Shown here piece by piece: positions 1-6,496 of a stretch of 16,228 nt of DNA (positions are counted from its first letter, which is position 1; every line of letters begins with the position of its first letter). Location of the stretch: NCBI GenBank assembly GCA_964597685.1, contig CAZQZC010000056.1, positions 1 to 16,228 of the forward strand. Reading direction: 5' to 3'. Under the pieces are notes generated by a model, which ran no database searches, had not been told where the DNA came from, and saw nothing but the letters and a program-made list of their open reading frames with translations. A program made the position numbers and the translations under genes. Source of the stretch: JBCBTJ01 sp964597685 (GTDB lineage: Bacteria; Pseudomonadota; Alphaproteobacteria; Caulobacterales; Hyphomonadaceae).

Positions 1-133
1 CGAGCAAAACAAAGAACTCCGCAGGCGCAGCGGCCGGGGCGCAAGCCCCGAACAGCCGCGAGCAAGCTAAAACAACAACGCCCGAGCAGAGAAACGACTC
101 TTCCCGAACAGAAGCGAGCAAAACGAAACAACA
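1..133. repeat. Degenerate direct repeats in the leader of the first gene pair
   Basis: Positions 47-77 and 103-133 are imperfect direct copies (25 of 31 bases identical, offset 56). Both begin CCCGAACAG, continue GCGAGCAA and end AAACAACA. A third, partial copy begins at position 1 with CGAGCAAAAC, matching 115-124 exactly. The three CGAGCAA cores lie 58 and 56 bases apart. The stretch is poor in T and rich in A/C/G on the plus strand and has no convincing reading frame. Whether the repeat extends left of the window cannot be seen. It could be a genomic interspersed repeat, a decayed tandem array or part of a non-coding RNA; nothing here decides between these. Confidence 0.55.
30..59. other. 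GC-rich hairpin with GCAA tetraloop
   Basis: Positions 35-40 (CGGGGC) pair perfectly with 45-50 (GCCCCG) around the loop GCAA, a GNRA-type tetraloop. An outer stem of GCGGC at 30-34 pairs with GCCGC at 55-59 across a 4-nt bulge (AACA). No T-tract follows on the plus strand and no matching A-tract precedes it closely enough for a minus-strand terminator, so a classical intrinsic terminator is unlikely. It may be a structured RNA element or part of a repeat. Confidence 0.45.
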
Positions 134-137
134 CACC

Positions 138-166
138 TTGACCCAAGCTCAGACAGATCTTATTGT
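138..166 (+). promoter_or_regulatory. Sigma70-type promoter for the first gene pair
   Basis: A -35 element TTGACC (138-143, 5 of 6 to consensus) is followed after exactly 17 bases by TATTGT (161-166, 4 of 6). This would start transcription near 173 and leave a leader of roughly 20 nt before the ATG at 192. The -10 element lies inside the inverted repeat TTATTG-TTTTT-CAATAA (160-176), so a repressor could occupy it. The assignment rests on motif and spacing only. Confidence 0.5.
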
Positions 167-191
167 TTTTCAATAAAAATGGAGATCACAC

Positions 192-596
192 ATGCACGCC
201 GAGCTCGTCCGCATCACCCTGCACCAGGTCGACATCAAGATCCTGAACGGCGACCAGATGCATGTCCTTCAGTGGCGGCGGACGATGTTTTGGGACGAGG
301 TTCTGCTCGATGGGACGCGTCAGGCCGCCAGCCATGGCCTCTGGGGGCGGGAGAAGGTCTACGGCCTCGTCTTCGGACGCGACGAGGAGGGACGCGGCGG
401 TCAACGGGTGATGCTTCTGCTGGATCCGCGCACGCGCACGCGATGGAGCTGGGACGCGCATGAGGAGGTTTCCGGCGTGCGGCTCGAAACGGCCGACGGC
501 CCCCTGCTCGCCCATGGCACATTGGATCCGAAAACACATGAGAAGCCCGCCACCTTCGCCGATTGGATGAAGAAGACGATGGGTATGGAATGGTGA
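192..596 (+). CDS. Conserved-looking hypothetical protein, 134 aa
   Basis: I do not recognise this family. The ATG at 192 is chosen because GGAGA (181-185) lies 6 nt upstream, a good ribosome-binding site. The 134-residue product has no signal peptide or membrane segment. It looks like a small beta-rich cytosolic domain: alternating hydrophobic strands around residues 6-30, a tryptophan-rich patch (WRRTMFWDEVLLDG, about 28-41) and a possible DNA-, lipid- or protein-binding surface with many Arg and His. The C-terminal part (residues 105-134) is probably helical. It precedes an LRAT-like gene by 16 nt on the same strand and shares its promoter, so the two products probably act together. An alternative overlapping frame starting at 179 has low-complexity Arg-rich content and is not supported. 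Confidence 0.75.
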   Translation: MHAELVRITLHQVDIKILNGDQMHVLQWRRTMFWDEVLLDGTRQAASHGLWGREKVYGLVFGRDEEGRGGQRVMLLLDPRTRTRWSWDAHEEVSGVRLETADGPLLAHGTLDPKTHEKPATFADWMKKTMGMEW

Positions 597-612
597 GCGC
601 GGAGCGCGCGGC

Positions 613-999
613 ATGAGACGCGGTCTTCGTGGTCTGGACGTCGCCGCCGGCGAGGTCGTCTCCATCCGGTTTGGCGGCGTTCTGCGCCATTACGGGGTGG
701 TCACCCATCGCGGCACGGTGATCTCAAACTCGCGCCGGCATGGCGGCGTGGTTGAACAGGAATTCGAGGATTTCGGAGACGGCAAATCCGTCCGCCGGCA
801 TGGCGCCTGGAGCGGGCTGCACCCGCTTGAGGTCGAAGCCCGCGCCCGCCGGCGCAAGCACGCGCCTTATGATCTGTTCCAGGCCAATTGCGGCCATTTC
901 GCCCGCGACTCCCACGGACTTCCGACGACACCGCTACAGCGGGGCGCGGCCGCGCTGTCGGTGCTGGGCGCGTTAGCTTGGCGGTCGCTTCGGCGGTGA
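613..999 (+). CDS. LRAT-like (NlpC/P60 superfamily) protein
   Basis: The 128-residue product resembles bacterial lecithin:retinol acyltransferase (LRAT)-family domains, a circularly permuted branch of the NlpC/P60 cysteine hydrolases and acyltransferases. The N-terminal part has the typical GEVVSIRFGG strand followed by RHYGVV with the candidate catalytic His26. The strand with NCGHF carries the candidate nucleophile Cys93, preceded by APYDLFQ. Residues 107-125 are hydrophobic and may form a C-terminal membrane anchor ending in basic residues, an arrangement also seen in eukaryotic LRAT/HRASLS proteins. The ATG at 613 has GGAG at 601-604, 8 nt upstream, and the gene follows the unknown gene by 16 nt. 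Substrates of bacterial members are mostly unknown; thioester-based lipid or peptide chemistry is inference. The gene ends 4 nt from the convergent RluE-type gene. Confidence 0.72.
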   Translation: MRRGLRGLDVAAGEVVSIRFGGVLRHYGVVTHRGTVISNSRRHGGVVEQEFEDFGDGKSVRRHGAWSGLHPLEVEARARRRKHAPYDLFQANCGHFARDSHGLPTTPLQRGAAALSVLGALAWRSLRR

Positions 1000-1003
1000 A
1001 AGC

Positions 1004-1552
1004 TCAGACCTCGCGCCAGGCGCCGGGCGGGAGGCCGTCCAAATTCCAATCGCCCACCCGCGCGCGCACGAGCCGCAACGTCGGATGCCCAACCGCCGCC
1101 GTCATGCGCCGGACTTGGCGGTTACGGCCCTCGGTAATCGTGAGTTCGATCCAGGCGTCCGGCACGGATTTTCGATACCGCACGGGCGGATCGCGCGGCC
1201 ACAGGCCCGGCGGCTCGGCGATCAGACGCGCTGTCGCCGGCGCGGTCAGGCCGTCCTTGAGGCGCACGCCCTGGCGTAGCGCATAAAGCGCGGCTTCATC
1301 CGGCGCGCCCTCGACTTGGGCCCAATAGGTCTTCGGCGTCTTGCGCTTCGGGTCGGTGATGCGGGCTTGCAAGCGCCCGTCGTCGGTGAGGACGAGCAAG
1401 CCTTCGCTGTCCTTGTCCAGCCGTCCCGCAGGGTAGACGCCCGGGACCGTGATGAAATCGGATAGCGGCTTATGCCCCTCCCCCGGCGCCCCGTCTAAGG
1501 TGAATTGCGAGAGCACGCCGTAGGGCTTGTTGAAGATGAGGAGTTTCGCCAT
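1004..1552 (-). CDS. rluE: RluE/RsuA-family 23S rRNA pseudouridine synthase
   Basis: The 182-residue protein begins MAKLLIFNKPYGVLSQF, the standard opening of RluE-type enzymes that lack an N-terminal S4 domain. The catalytic-Asp motif GRLDKDSEGLLVLTDDG places the nucleophile at Asp46. The C-terminal motif EGRNRQVRRM and the following LVRARVGDWNLDGLPPG are typical of the RsuA/RluB/RluE branch. RluE modifies U2457 of E. coli 23S rRNA; the target here is inferred from the family. The frame stays open upstream to 1747, but that part lies inside the EVE gene, so the ATG at 1552 is used. The gene follows the EVE gene by 14 nt and is probably co-transcribed with it. Confidence 0.87.
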   Translation of the reverse strand: MAKLLIFNKPYGVLSQFTLDGAPGEGHKPLSDFITVPGVYPAGRLDKDSEGLLVLTDDGRLQARITDPKRKTPKTYWAQVEGAPDEAALYALRQGVRLKDGLTAPATARLIAEPPGLWPRDPPVRYRKSVPDAWIELTITEGRNRQVRRMTAAVGHPTLRLVRARVGDWNLDGLPPGAWREV

Positions 1553-1566
1553 GGGCTGGACGAGGA

Positions 1567-1992
1567 TCAGGCCTCCGGCTCCAATCCCCCCATCCGGCAG
1601 ACCTCCTCCCATTCCGCCTCTGTCACCGGCTGAACGGAAAGCCGCATGGAGGTTACAAGGCTCATCTCGGCGAGCTTTGGATTGGCCTTGACCGCCTTCA
1701 GGGTGACGGGATTGGGCATGTCCCGCAGCGCGCGCACGTCGACACAATCCCAGCGCTCATCGTCGGTCGTAGAATCGGGGTGGCTCTCAGCGCAGATCTC
1801 AACGATCCCGACGACTTCAAGCCCCTCGTTGGAATGGTAGAAAAAGCCCTTATCCCCCACCTTCATCGCCCGCATATTATTGCGGGCCTGGTAATTGCGG
1901 ATGCCGTCCCATTCCGCGCCGGTGTCGCCGACCTTCTTCTGGTCCTCCCAAGACCATTTGAACGGTTCGGATTTGAACAACCAATAAGCCAT
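1567..1992 (-). CDS. EVE domain-containing protein
   Basis: The 141-residue protein is a single EVE domain (PUA/YTH superfold), matching the thymocyte nuclear protein 1 type. It opens MAYWLFKSEPFKWSWEDQ and contains WDGIRNYQARNNMRAMKVGDKGFFYHSN, the conserved aromatic-pocket region, followed by EVVGIVEI. EVE domains are thought to recognise modified bases in nucleic acid; the cellular role of the free-standing bacterial form is unsettled. The ATG at 1992 has GGGAG about 9 nt upstream. Its neighbour is an rRNA pseudouridine synthase, so an RNA-modification link is tempting but unproven. The 119 nt upstream (1993-2111) holds no gene I can support. Confidence 0.9.
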   Translation of the reverse strand: MAYWLFKSEPFKWSWEDQKKVGDTGAEWDGIRNYQARNNMRAMKVGDKGFFYHSNEGLEVVGIVEICAESHPDSTTDDERWDCVDVRALRDMPNPVTLKAVKANPKLAEMSLVTSMRLSVQPVTEAEWEEVCRMGGLEPEA

Positions 1993-2111
1993 GGGCGGCG
2001 CTCCCTCGTCTGGCGACGGCGAAGAGCTAGTCCGGATTCGAGCGGCCGCAAAGGGTGCGTGGTCTGTGGCGGGGTCGTCGAGTTTTCGCTGCGTGTGGCG
2101 CGTTCAGCCGT

Positions 2112-2738
2112 CTACGCCGCACGCGCAGCGCCCCAGCTGACGAAACCAGCGACTTTCGGCGCCCGGGGAAGGTATCGGGTCTCGGCGCGGTCAAGCCGGA
2201 ACCCGCCTTCGCGAAGCAGCGCGCCCGTATCGCGGGTCAGATGGCAGCCGCCGGCGAGCCGTTTCCAGACGGGCTCGATGCGCCGCTGCCATTTGGCGAC
2301 GCCCTCGTCGGGGGCGAGGCCGTGCTCGGAGAACAAGATCCGCCCGCCCGGCTTCAAGACGCGGTGCAATTCGGCAAGTGCGGCGCGCCAATCCGGGATG
2401 GTGCAGAGAACGAAAGTCACAACCGCCGTATCGATCGACTTCGCGTCCAACCCGGTGTCCTCGGCGCCGGTTTCAAGAATATCGGTCCTCGCCTCCAGTG
2501 GGCCGCCGGCGAGCGTTCTTCTGGCGCGCGCGACCATGCCGGGCGCGGGCTCAAGCGCGAACAAGCGATCGACCTTGGCTGGATCGTACAAGCCGAAATT
2601 CGTACCCGACCCGCAGCCGATCTCCAGAACGCGGCCCTCGGCCTCGGGGACGACCTTCTCGCGTTGGCGCATGATCGGCTTCGTAGCGCACGCCGTCGAA
2701 ACGATGGCGGGCAGGGCGTATCGCTCCCAAACGTTCAT
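2112..2738 (-). CDS. Class I SAM-dependent methyltransferase, METTL7-like
   Basis: The 208-residue protein is a Methyltransf_11-type Rossmann methyltransferase. Motif I is VLEIGCGSGTNF (residues 38-47 region). The acidic motif II region is FALEP (60-64), and the post-motif strand LKPGGRILFSEHG lies near 128-140. The N-terminus (MNVWERYALPAIVSTACATKP, then MRQREKVVPEAEG) and the C-terminal HLTRDTGALLREGGF resemble the METTL7 / UbiE-like small-molecule group. Human METTL7 (TMT1) enzymes methylate thiols such as hydrogen sulfide, so a thiol substrate is worth considering beside a sulfur operon, but this is inference. The gene starts 6 nt after the membrane-protein gene and is clearly in one transcript with it. 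Confidence 0.82.
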   Translation of the reverse strand: MNVWERYALPAIVSTACATKPIMRQREKVVPEAEGRVLEIGCGSGTNFGLYDPAKVDRLFALEPAPGMVARARRTLAGGPLEARTDILETGAEDTGLDAKSIDTAVVTFVLCTIPDWRAALAELHRVLKPGGRILFSEHGLAPDEGVAKWQRRIEPVWKRLAGGCHLTRDTGALLREGGFRLDRAETRYLPRAPKVAGFVSWGAARAA

Positions 2739-2744
2739 CGTCGC

Positions 2745-3422
2745 CTACTCCGCTCGAACCGCGGCTGCGGGCTCTACGCCCAAGGCGCGGCGGGTCGCTT
2801 CATTGGCGGCGCGCGCAATCAAGCCCGTCCGGGTGATTGAGACTTCGTAGGCGAGGCCGTCTGACATGGGATTGTACACCGCCGAGCCGAAATTCGCGTC
2901 CCGAACTCCAAACCGTCCACCATGCTCTTTCGCAAGCGCATGAACATCGAGGCCGGGGTTTTCCGTCAGTCGCACCGCGTTGGTTTCATTGGCTCTTTCG
3001 ACGTCCATATACCGTCCGTCGAGCCGATCGAGACGATACACGCTGTCGTATCCCAAAAGGTTCGACAGAGCTTTGAAGGTGATGACCCGAGCGCCAAGGA
3101 TGAACTCGTCGCCTGTGACGACATGCTCCATTCGCTGCCCCTCCGGCAGGAGGAGGGTGGCGACGTACTGGTCCGTTTGGTCCTGAACGGCGGCGAAAGA
3201 TATGGTTGCGACGGGACGTTCGAAGGTCAGGCGTTTATAGGTCTGGAGATTGAGGCCCGTGAAGGCGACCACGGCGCCAAGCCCCATGAACCCCGTCCCG
3301 AACACGAGACGCGAACCGCCCGAAAACGGCTTGAGCCGGAACAGTTTTCCGAGACCTGCGAAGGTCAGCATCAACCCGATCACGCCGGCGATCGCCGGCA
3401 AGATCCACCACATCAACCCCAT
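2745..3422 (-). CDS. Two-helix membrane protein of unknown function
   Basis: The 225-residue product starts MGLMWWILPAIAGVIG. It has two predicted membrane helices, about residues 4-24 and 36-58, joined by a short basic loop. A soluble C-terminal domain of about 165 residues follows, rich in beta strands (FERPVATISF, QYVATLLLPEGQ, GYDSVYRLDRLDGRY), with a conserved-looking KEHGGRFGVRDANFGSAVYNP segment. I recall similar alphaproteobacterial proteins carrying an unsupported 'cation/multidrug efflux pump' label; nothing in the topology looks like a pump. The frame extends to a GTG at 3467, but the ATG at 3422 has AGAGGAG 8 nt upstream and puts the first helix at the N-terminus. It is the first gene of a unit with the methyltransferase. 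Confidence 0.72.
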   Translation of the reverse strand: MGLMWWILPAIAGVIGLMLTFAGLGKLFRLKPFSGGSRLVFGTGFMGLGAVVAFTGLNLQTYKRLTFERPVATISFAAVQDQTDQYVATLLLPEGQRMEHVVTGDEFILGARVITFKALSNLLGYDSVYRLDRLDGRYMDVERANETNAVRLTENPGLDVHALAKEHGGRFGVRDANFGSAVYNPMSDGLAYEVSITRTGLIARAANEATRRALGVEPAAAVRAE

Positions 3423-3430
3423 CGGCCCCG

Positions 3431-3437
3431 CTCCTCT
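3431..3437 (-). promoter_or_regulatory. Ribosome-binding site deciding the membrane-protein start
   Basis: Read on the minus strand this is AGAGGAG, ending 8 nt before the ATG at 3422. The competing GTG at 3467 only has AAGG directly abutting it, too close to work well. Confidence 0.6.
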
Positions 3438-3578
3438 GCGTCGCTCTCTGCCCGTCTGCCCGGACACCTTATAACAAAGCCGGACACGATTGGGAGCGGG
3501 GATGTCTGTCGGCTTGGGCGACCGGGCAAACGCCGCAGTTTAACGCATCAGCGCCGGCGCCGGACAGGCGGGCGCGCC

Positions 3579-4337
3579 TTAGATATTGTCGCCCCAGAAG
3601 ACCGCGGGACGTTCCTGCTTATCGACGTGCAAGCCGCATTCGGACTTGTCGGCGCCCGCCCAACGGCCAGACCGCACATCGCCCGAGTCCGCCGCCGGCT
3701 TCGTGCACGGCCAACAGCCGATGGAAGGATAGCCCTGGTCGACCAGCGGGTGCCGAGGCAGGTTGCGCTCTTGGAAGAAGCGATTCACGTCGTCCTGGGT
3801 CCAGGATGCGAGCGGGTTCACCTTGAACCGTCCGCCCGCGTGCTCGAACACCGGAAGCGACATGCGCGCCCCGCCATGGAACCTCTTGCGTCCGGTGATC
3901 CACGCCTCGAACCCCTCCAGCGCCGGCTCCAATGGGCGCACCTTGCGCAGGGCGCAGCAGGCGTCGGCGTCGGTCTTCCAAAGCATGTTTTTCGGGTCGT
4001 CGCGAAGCCGTTCGGCCTCATCGGGTCGGATATTGCGCACATCAGTCAAACCGAGGCGATCGATCAGCTCGTCGCGGTATTCCAGCGTCTGGGGAAAGTG
4101 CATGCCGGTTTCCAGAAAGATGACCGGCAAGGATGGATCGACGTCTGCGATCAAGCCGAGCATCGTCGCGCTCTCGGCTCCAAAGCTGGACACATAGGTG
4201 ATCCCGTCGCGCCATTCGCGCTTTATGGCGACCTCAAGGATGTCGTGCGCCGACGCCCCGCGAAACGCGTCGTTCAAGCGTTCCAACCGCGCGTCCGGTT
4301 TTTCCAAGGCCTGTGTGGCCGCGTCCGCATACGCCAT
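3579..4337 (-). CDS. cysH: Assimilatory (phospho)adenylyl-sulfate reductase CysH, Fe-S type
   Basis: The 252-residue enzyme reduces activated sulfate to sulfite. It shows the nucleotide-binding SSFGAES (50-56), ETGMHFPQT (76-84), the substrate motif ITGRKRFHGGAR (147-158) and the catalytic ECGLH with Cys234. It has two cysteine pairs, CC at 127-128 and CxxC at 208-211. These four cysteines ligate the [4Fe-4S] cluster found in enzymes that use APS directly; PAPS-only E. coli CysH lacks them. APS reductase activity is therefore the better prediction. The ATG at 4337 is chosen because AAAGG lies 8 nt upstream; ATGs at 4355 and 4367 extend further into the DUF934 gene without a good site. It overlaps or abuts the DUF934 gene and closes the operon. 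No sulfate adenylyltransferase gene is in the window. Confidence 0.93.
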   Translation of the reverse strand: MAYADAATQALEKPDARLERLNDAFRGASAHDILEVAIKREWRDGITYVSSFGAESATMLGLIADVDPSLPVIFLETGMHFPQTLEYRDELIDRLGLTDVRNIRPDEAERLRDDPKNMLWKTDADACCALRKVRPLEPALEGFEAWITGRKRFHGGARMSLPVFEHAGGRFKVNPLASWTQDDVNRFFQERNLPRHPLVDQGYPSIGCWPCTKPAADSGDVRSGRWAGADKSECGLHVDKQERPAVFWGDNI

Positions 4338-4341
4338 GGGT

Positions 4342-4836
4342 TCAGCCTTTCGCATGACGCGCCGCAAACGCAGATCGCGATCCGTCTGCAGCGTCTTGAT
4401 AATAGTGAGAAAATTCAGACACAGCCGCCTCGTAATCGCCGGCGTCCGACCGTTTGGTCACAACAGCGTCGAACCCGGACCGGGCGAGGAACAGCAATTG
4501 GTCGCGCAAGACGTCGCCCACAGCCCGCAGCTCGGCCTTATAGCCCAACCGCCGGCGCAAGAGCTGCGCCTGGGAGTAGCCCCGCCCATCGGTGTATTTT
4601 GGGAACGTCACCTCAATGAGGCCGATCCGATCCAGATCCTCGGCCAGCTCGTGGGGATCGTCGTCCGGCTGCAGGCGCACCCCGATGCGGGTGTTGCGCG
4701 CTAACAACGCGTCGCGTTCAGCCTTGAAGCGCTCCAAACCGACGCTCACGCAGCCCGTCGGCCCAATGTCCTCGTCCTCGCCGACGAACGTCCATTCGTC
4801 ATGTTCGACAAGCGCGCCGTTCTTAAGCAGCGGCAT
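4342..4836 (-). CDS. DUF934 protein of the sulfite-reductase cluster
   Basis: The 164-residue protein starts MPLLKNGALVEHDEW and contains the DUF934 core: RIGVRLQPDDDPHELAEDLDRIGLIEVTFPKYTDGRGYSQAQLLR (roughly residues 49-93), then LRRRLGYKAELRAVGDVLRDQLLFLARSGFD. DUF934 genes are regularly found between cysI and cysH in proteobacteria and are often annotated as putative oxidoreductases, but the biochemical role is not established. The ATG at 4836 lies 14 bp inside the end of cysI and has a full AAGGAGG site 6 nt upstream, so translation is coupled. The end of this gene provides the ribosome-binding site of cysH. Confidence 0.92.
   Translation of the reverse strand: MPLLKNGALVEHDEWTFVGEDEDIGPTGCVSVGLERFKAERDALLARNTRIGVRLQPDDDPHELAEDLDRIGLIEVTFPKYTDGRGYSQAQLLRRRLGYKAELRAVGDVLRDQLLFLARSGFDAVVTKRSDAGDYEAAVSEFSHYYQDAADGSRSAFAARHAKG
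4346..4350 (-). promoter_or_regulatory. Ribosome-binding site supporting the cysH ATG at 4337
   Basis: Read on the minus strand this is AAAGG, 8 nt before the ATG at 4337 and overlapping the last codons of the DUF934 gene. It favours the shorter cysH product over the starts at 4355 and 4367. Confidence 0.5.
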
Positions 4837-6481
4837 AGAGAGCCTCCTTGAACGGATCAGTTCCGAGACGCGCGAGCGTGTCGATAAATCGTTCGGATGG
4901 ATCGGTGCGCAGATCGCGATAGCGGTCCACGACGCGCTGGATGGCGTCCGGCACCTCCTCGGCGCGCAAGCCCGGGCCGGCGATCTCGCCGATGGCGGCG
5001 TGCTCGTCGGAGCGGCCGCCAAAGGTGATCTGGTAGAATTCCTCGCCTTTCTTATCGACGCCCAAAATCCCGATATGGCCGACATGGTGGTGGCCGCAGG
5101 CGTTGATGCATCCGGAGATCTTGATTTTCAGCTCGCCGATATCCGCCTGGCGCTCCAGATCGGCGAATGCGCGCTGGATATCCTGGGCGACCGGGATGGC
5201 GCGGGCGTTGGCCAGATTGCAGAAATCGAGGCCGGGACACGCGATGATGTCGGACACCAACCCGACATTCGGCGTCGCCAGGCCGGCTGCGTCAAGTTCG
5301 CGGTAGACGTTATAAAGCTCATCGAGCTTCACGTGCGGAAGCACCAAATTCTGCTCGTGCGTCACGCGGATGTCGTCGAACGAATAGGTCTCGCCAAGGT
5401 GTGCGACGACCATCATCTGTGTGTCGGTGGCGTCGCCCGGCGGCTTGCCGATGGGTTTCAGCGAAATGGTGACCGAGGCGTAGCCTGGCGTTTTGTGGGG
5501 GTTGAGATTGGCCTCCGCCCACCGCGCGAAGGCGGGATCGGCGATTTTCGCCCGCTCGAACGCTTCGGACGTTTCAGGCAGCGTCTCAAAATCCGGCGCC
5601 TCAAAGAAGCTGTGGATCCGCGCGATCTCGGCGTCCGGCAGCACGACCTTCTCGTCTTCGGCTTGGGCGGCGAATTCGGCGTCCACCTGGCTTTGGAACT
5701 CGTCCGGGCCAAGCTCGTTCACCAGGATCTTGATCCGCGCCTTGTATTTGTTGTCACGCCGTCCGTGGCGGTTGTAGACGCGCATGATCGCCTCGAGATA
5801 ATCGAGCAGATCGGCTTCGGAGACCCAATCGCGGATCGTCACGGCCACATGCGGCGTGCGCCCCTGCCCGCCGCCGACGAGAACCTCAAAACCGATCTCC
5901 CCGCCGCGGCGCTTCATGTGCAGGCCGATATCATGGACGCGAACGGCCGCCCGGTCGGTTGCGGCTGCGGTGACCGCGATCTTGAACTTCCGCGGGAGAA
6001 ACGAGAATTCCGGATGGAAGGTCGACCATTGCCGGATGATCTCGCACCACGGCCGCGGATCGACGACCTCGTCGGCCGCCGCTCCGGCGAATTGATCGGT
6101 TGTTGTGTTTCGGATGCAGTTTCCAGACGTTTGGTTGGCGTGCATCTCGACCTCGGCGAGGCTGTCGAGGATATCGGGAACGTCCTTCAGGCCGACCCAG
6201 TTGAACTGAATGTTCTGACGCGTCGTGAAATGACCATAGCCGCGGTCATAATCGCGCGCGACGGCCGCAAGCCGGCGCATCTGGGTCGCGTTGAGCTGGC
6301 CGTAGGGGATGGCGACGCGCAACATATAGGCGTGAAGCTGCAGATAGACGCCGTTCATCAGGCGCAGCGGCTTGAACTCGTCCTCGCGCAACTCACCGGC
6401 GAGACGGCGGGTCACCTGGCCGCGGAATTGCCGCGTGCGTTCGCGGATAATCTGGGTGTCGATGTCGTCGTACTGATACAT
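4823..6481 (-). CDS. cysI: Sulfite reductase hemoprotein (nitrite/sulfite reductase family)
   Basis: The 552-residue protein reduces sulfite to sulfide by six electrons using siroheme coupled to a [4Fe-4S] cluster. The cluster and siroheme ligands are plain: ACPGLDFC (Cys415, Cys421) and GCINACGHHHVGHIG (Cys458, Cys462). The siroheme-binding FTTRQNIQFNW lies near residues 85-95, and HANQTSGNCIRNTTTDQ near 114-130. Length and layout fit the single-subunit ferredoxin-linked type common in alphaproteobacteria rather than CysIJ with a flavoprotein. A nitrite reductase role is the main alternative, but CysH next door and CysG upstream argue for sulfite. The ATG at 6481 follows the DUF1348 stop by 15 nt; an AGGAG lies 12 nt upstream, a rather long spacing. 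Its 3' end overlaps the DUF934 gene. Confidence 0.94.
   Translation of the reverse strand: MYQYDDIDTQIIRERTRQFRGQVTRRLAGELREDEFKPLRLMNGVYLQLHAYMLRVAIPYGQLNATQMRRLAAVARDYDRGYGHFTTRQNIQFNWVGLKDVPDILDSLAEVEMHANQTSGNCIRNTTTDQFAGAAADEVVDPRPWCEIIRQWSTFHPEFSFLPRKFKIAVTAAATDRAAVRVHDIGLHMKRRGGEIGFEVLVGGGQGRTPHVAVTIRDWVSEADLLDYLEAIMRVYNRHGRRDNKYKARIKILVNELGPDEFQSQVDAEFAAQAEDEKVVLPDAEIARIHSFFEAPDFETLPETSEAFERAKIADPAFARWAEANLNPHKTPGYASVTISLKPIGKPPGDATDTQMMVVAHLGETYSFDDIRVTHEQNLVLPHVKLDELYNVYRELDAAGLATPNVGLVSDIIACPGLDFCNLANARAIPVAQDIQRAFADLERQADIGELKIKISGCINACGHHHVGHIGILGVDKKGEEFYQITFGGRSDEHAAIGEIAGPGLRAEEVPDAIQRVVDRYRDLRTDPSERFIDTLARLGTDPFKEALYAAA
4843..4849 (-). promoter_or_regulatory. Consensus ribosome-binding site of the DUF934 gene inside cysI
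   Basis: Read on the minus strand this is AAGGAGG, 6 nt before the ATG at 4836. It is the strongest such site in the operon and lies within the last cysI codons. It fixes the DUF934 start against the longer open frame reaching 5085. Confidence 0.75.
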
Positions 6482-6496
6482 GAGCTTTCGGCGCTC

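Noticed and set aside
1..133. SOS (LexA, GAAC-N7-GAAC) box or CRISPR-like array in the repetitive leader
   Set aside because: GAAC motifs occur but never with the 7-base spacing. Repeat copies are degenerate, with only two or three units and no unique-spacer pattern.
1553..1747. N-terminal extension of the RluE-type protein
   Set aside because: The extension lies inside the EVE gene in another frame, and the family starts at MAKLLIFNKP.
1780..2850. A 356-codon plus-strand frame opposite the EVE and methyltransferase genes
   Set aside because: It is antisense to two clear family members, has basic low-complexity composition and no ribosome-binding site worth naming.
3551..3564. GC-rich palindrome GCGCCGGCGCCGG after cysH as a terminator
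   Set aside because: It is a loop-less palindrome with no following T-run on the minus strand, and such strings are common in GC-rich DNA.
2922..4619. A 565-codon plus-strand frame opposite the membrane protein gene, cysH and part of DUF934
   Set aside because: It is antisense to well-supported genes and crosses their intergenic gap without regard to gene borders.
4837..5085. N-terminal extension of the DUF934 protein
   Set aside because: It would overlap cysI by about 260 bp with a Ser/Arg-rich translation, whereas a consensus ribosome-binding site serves the ATG at 4836.
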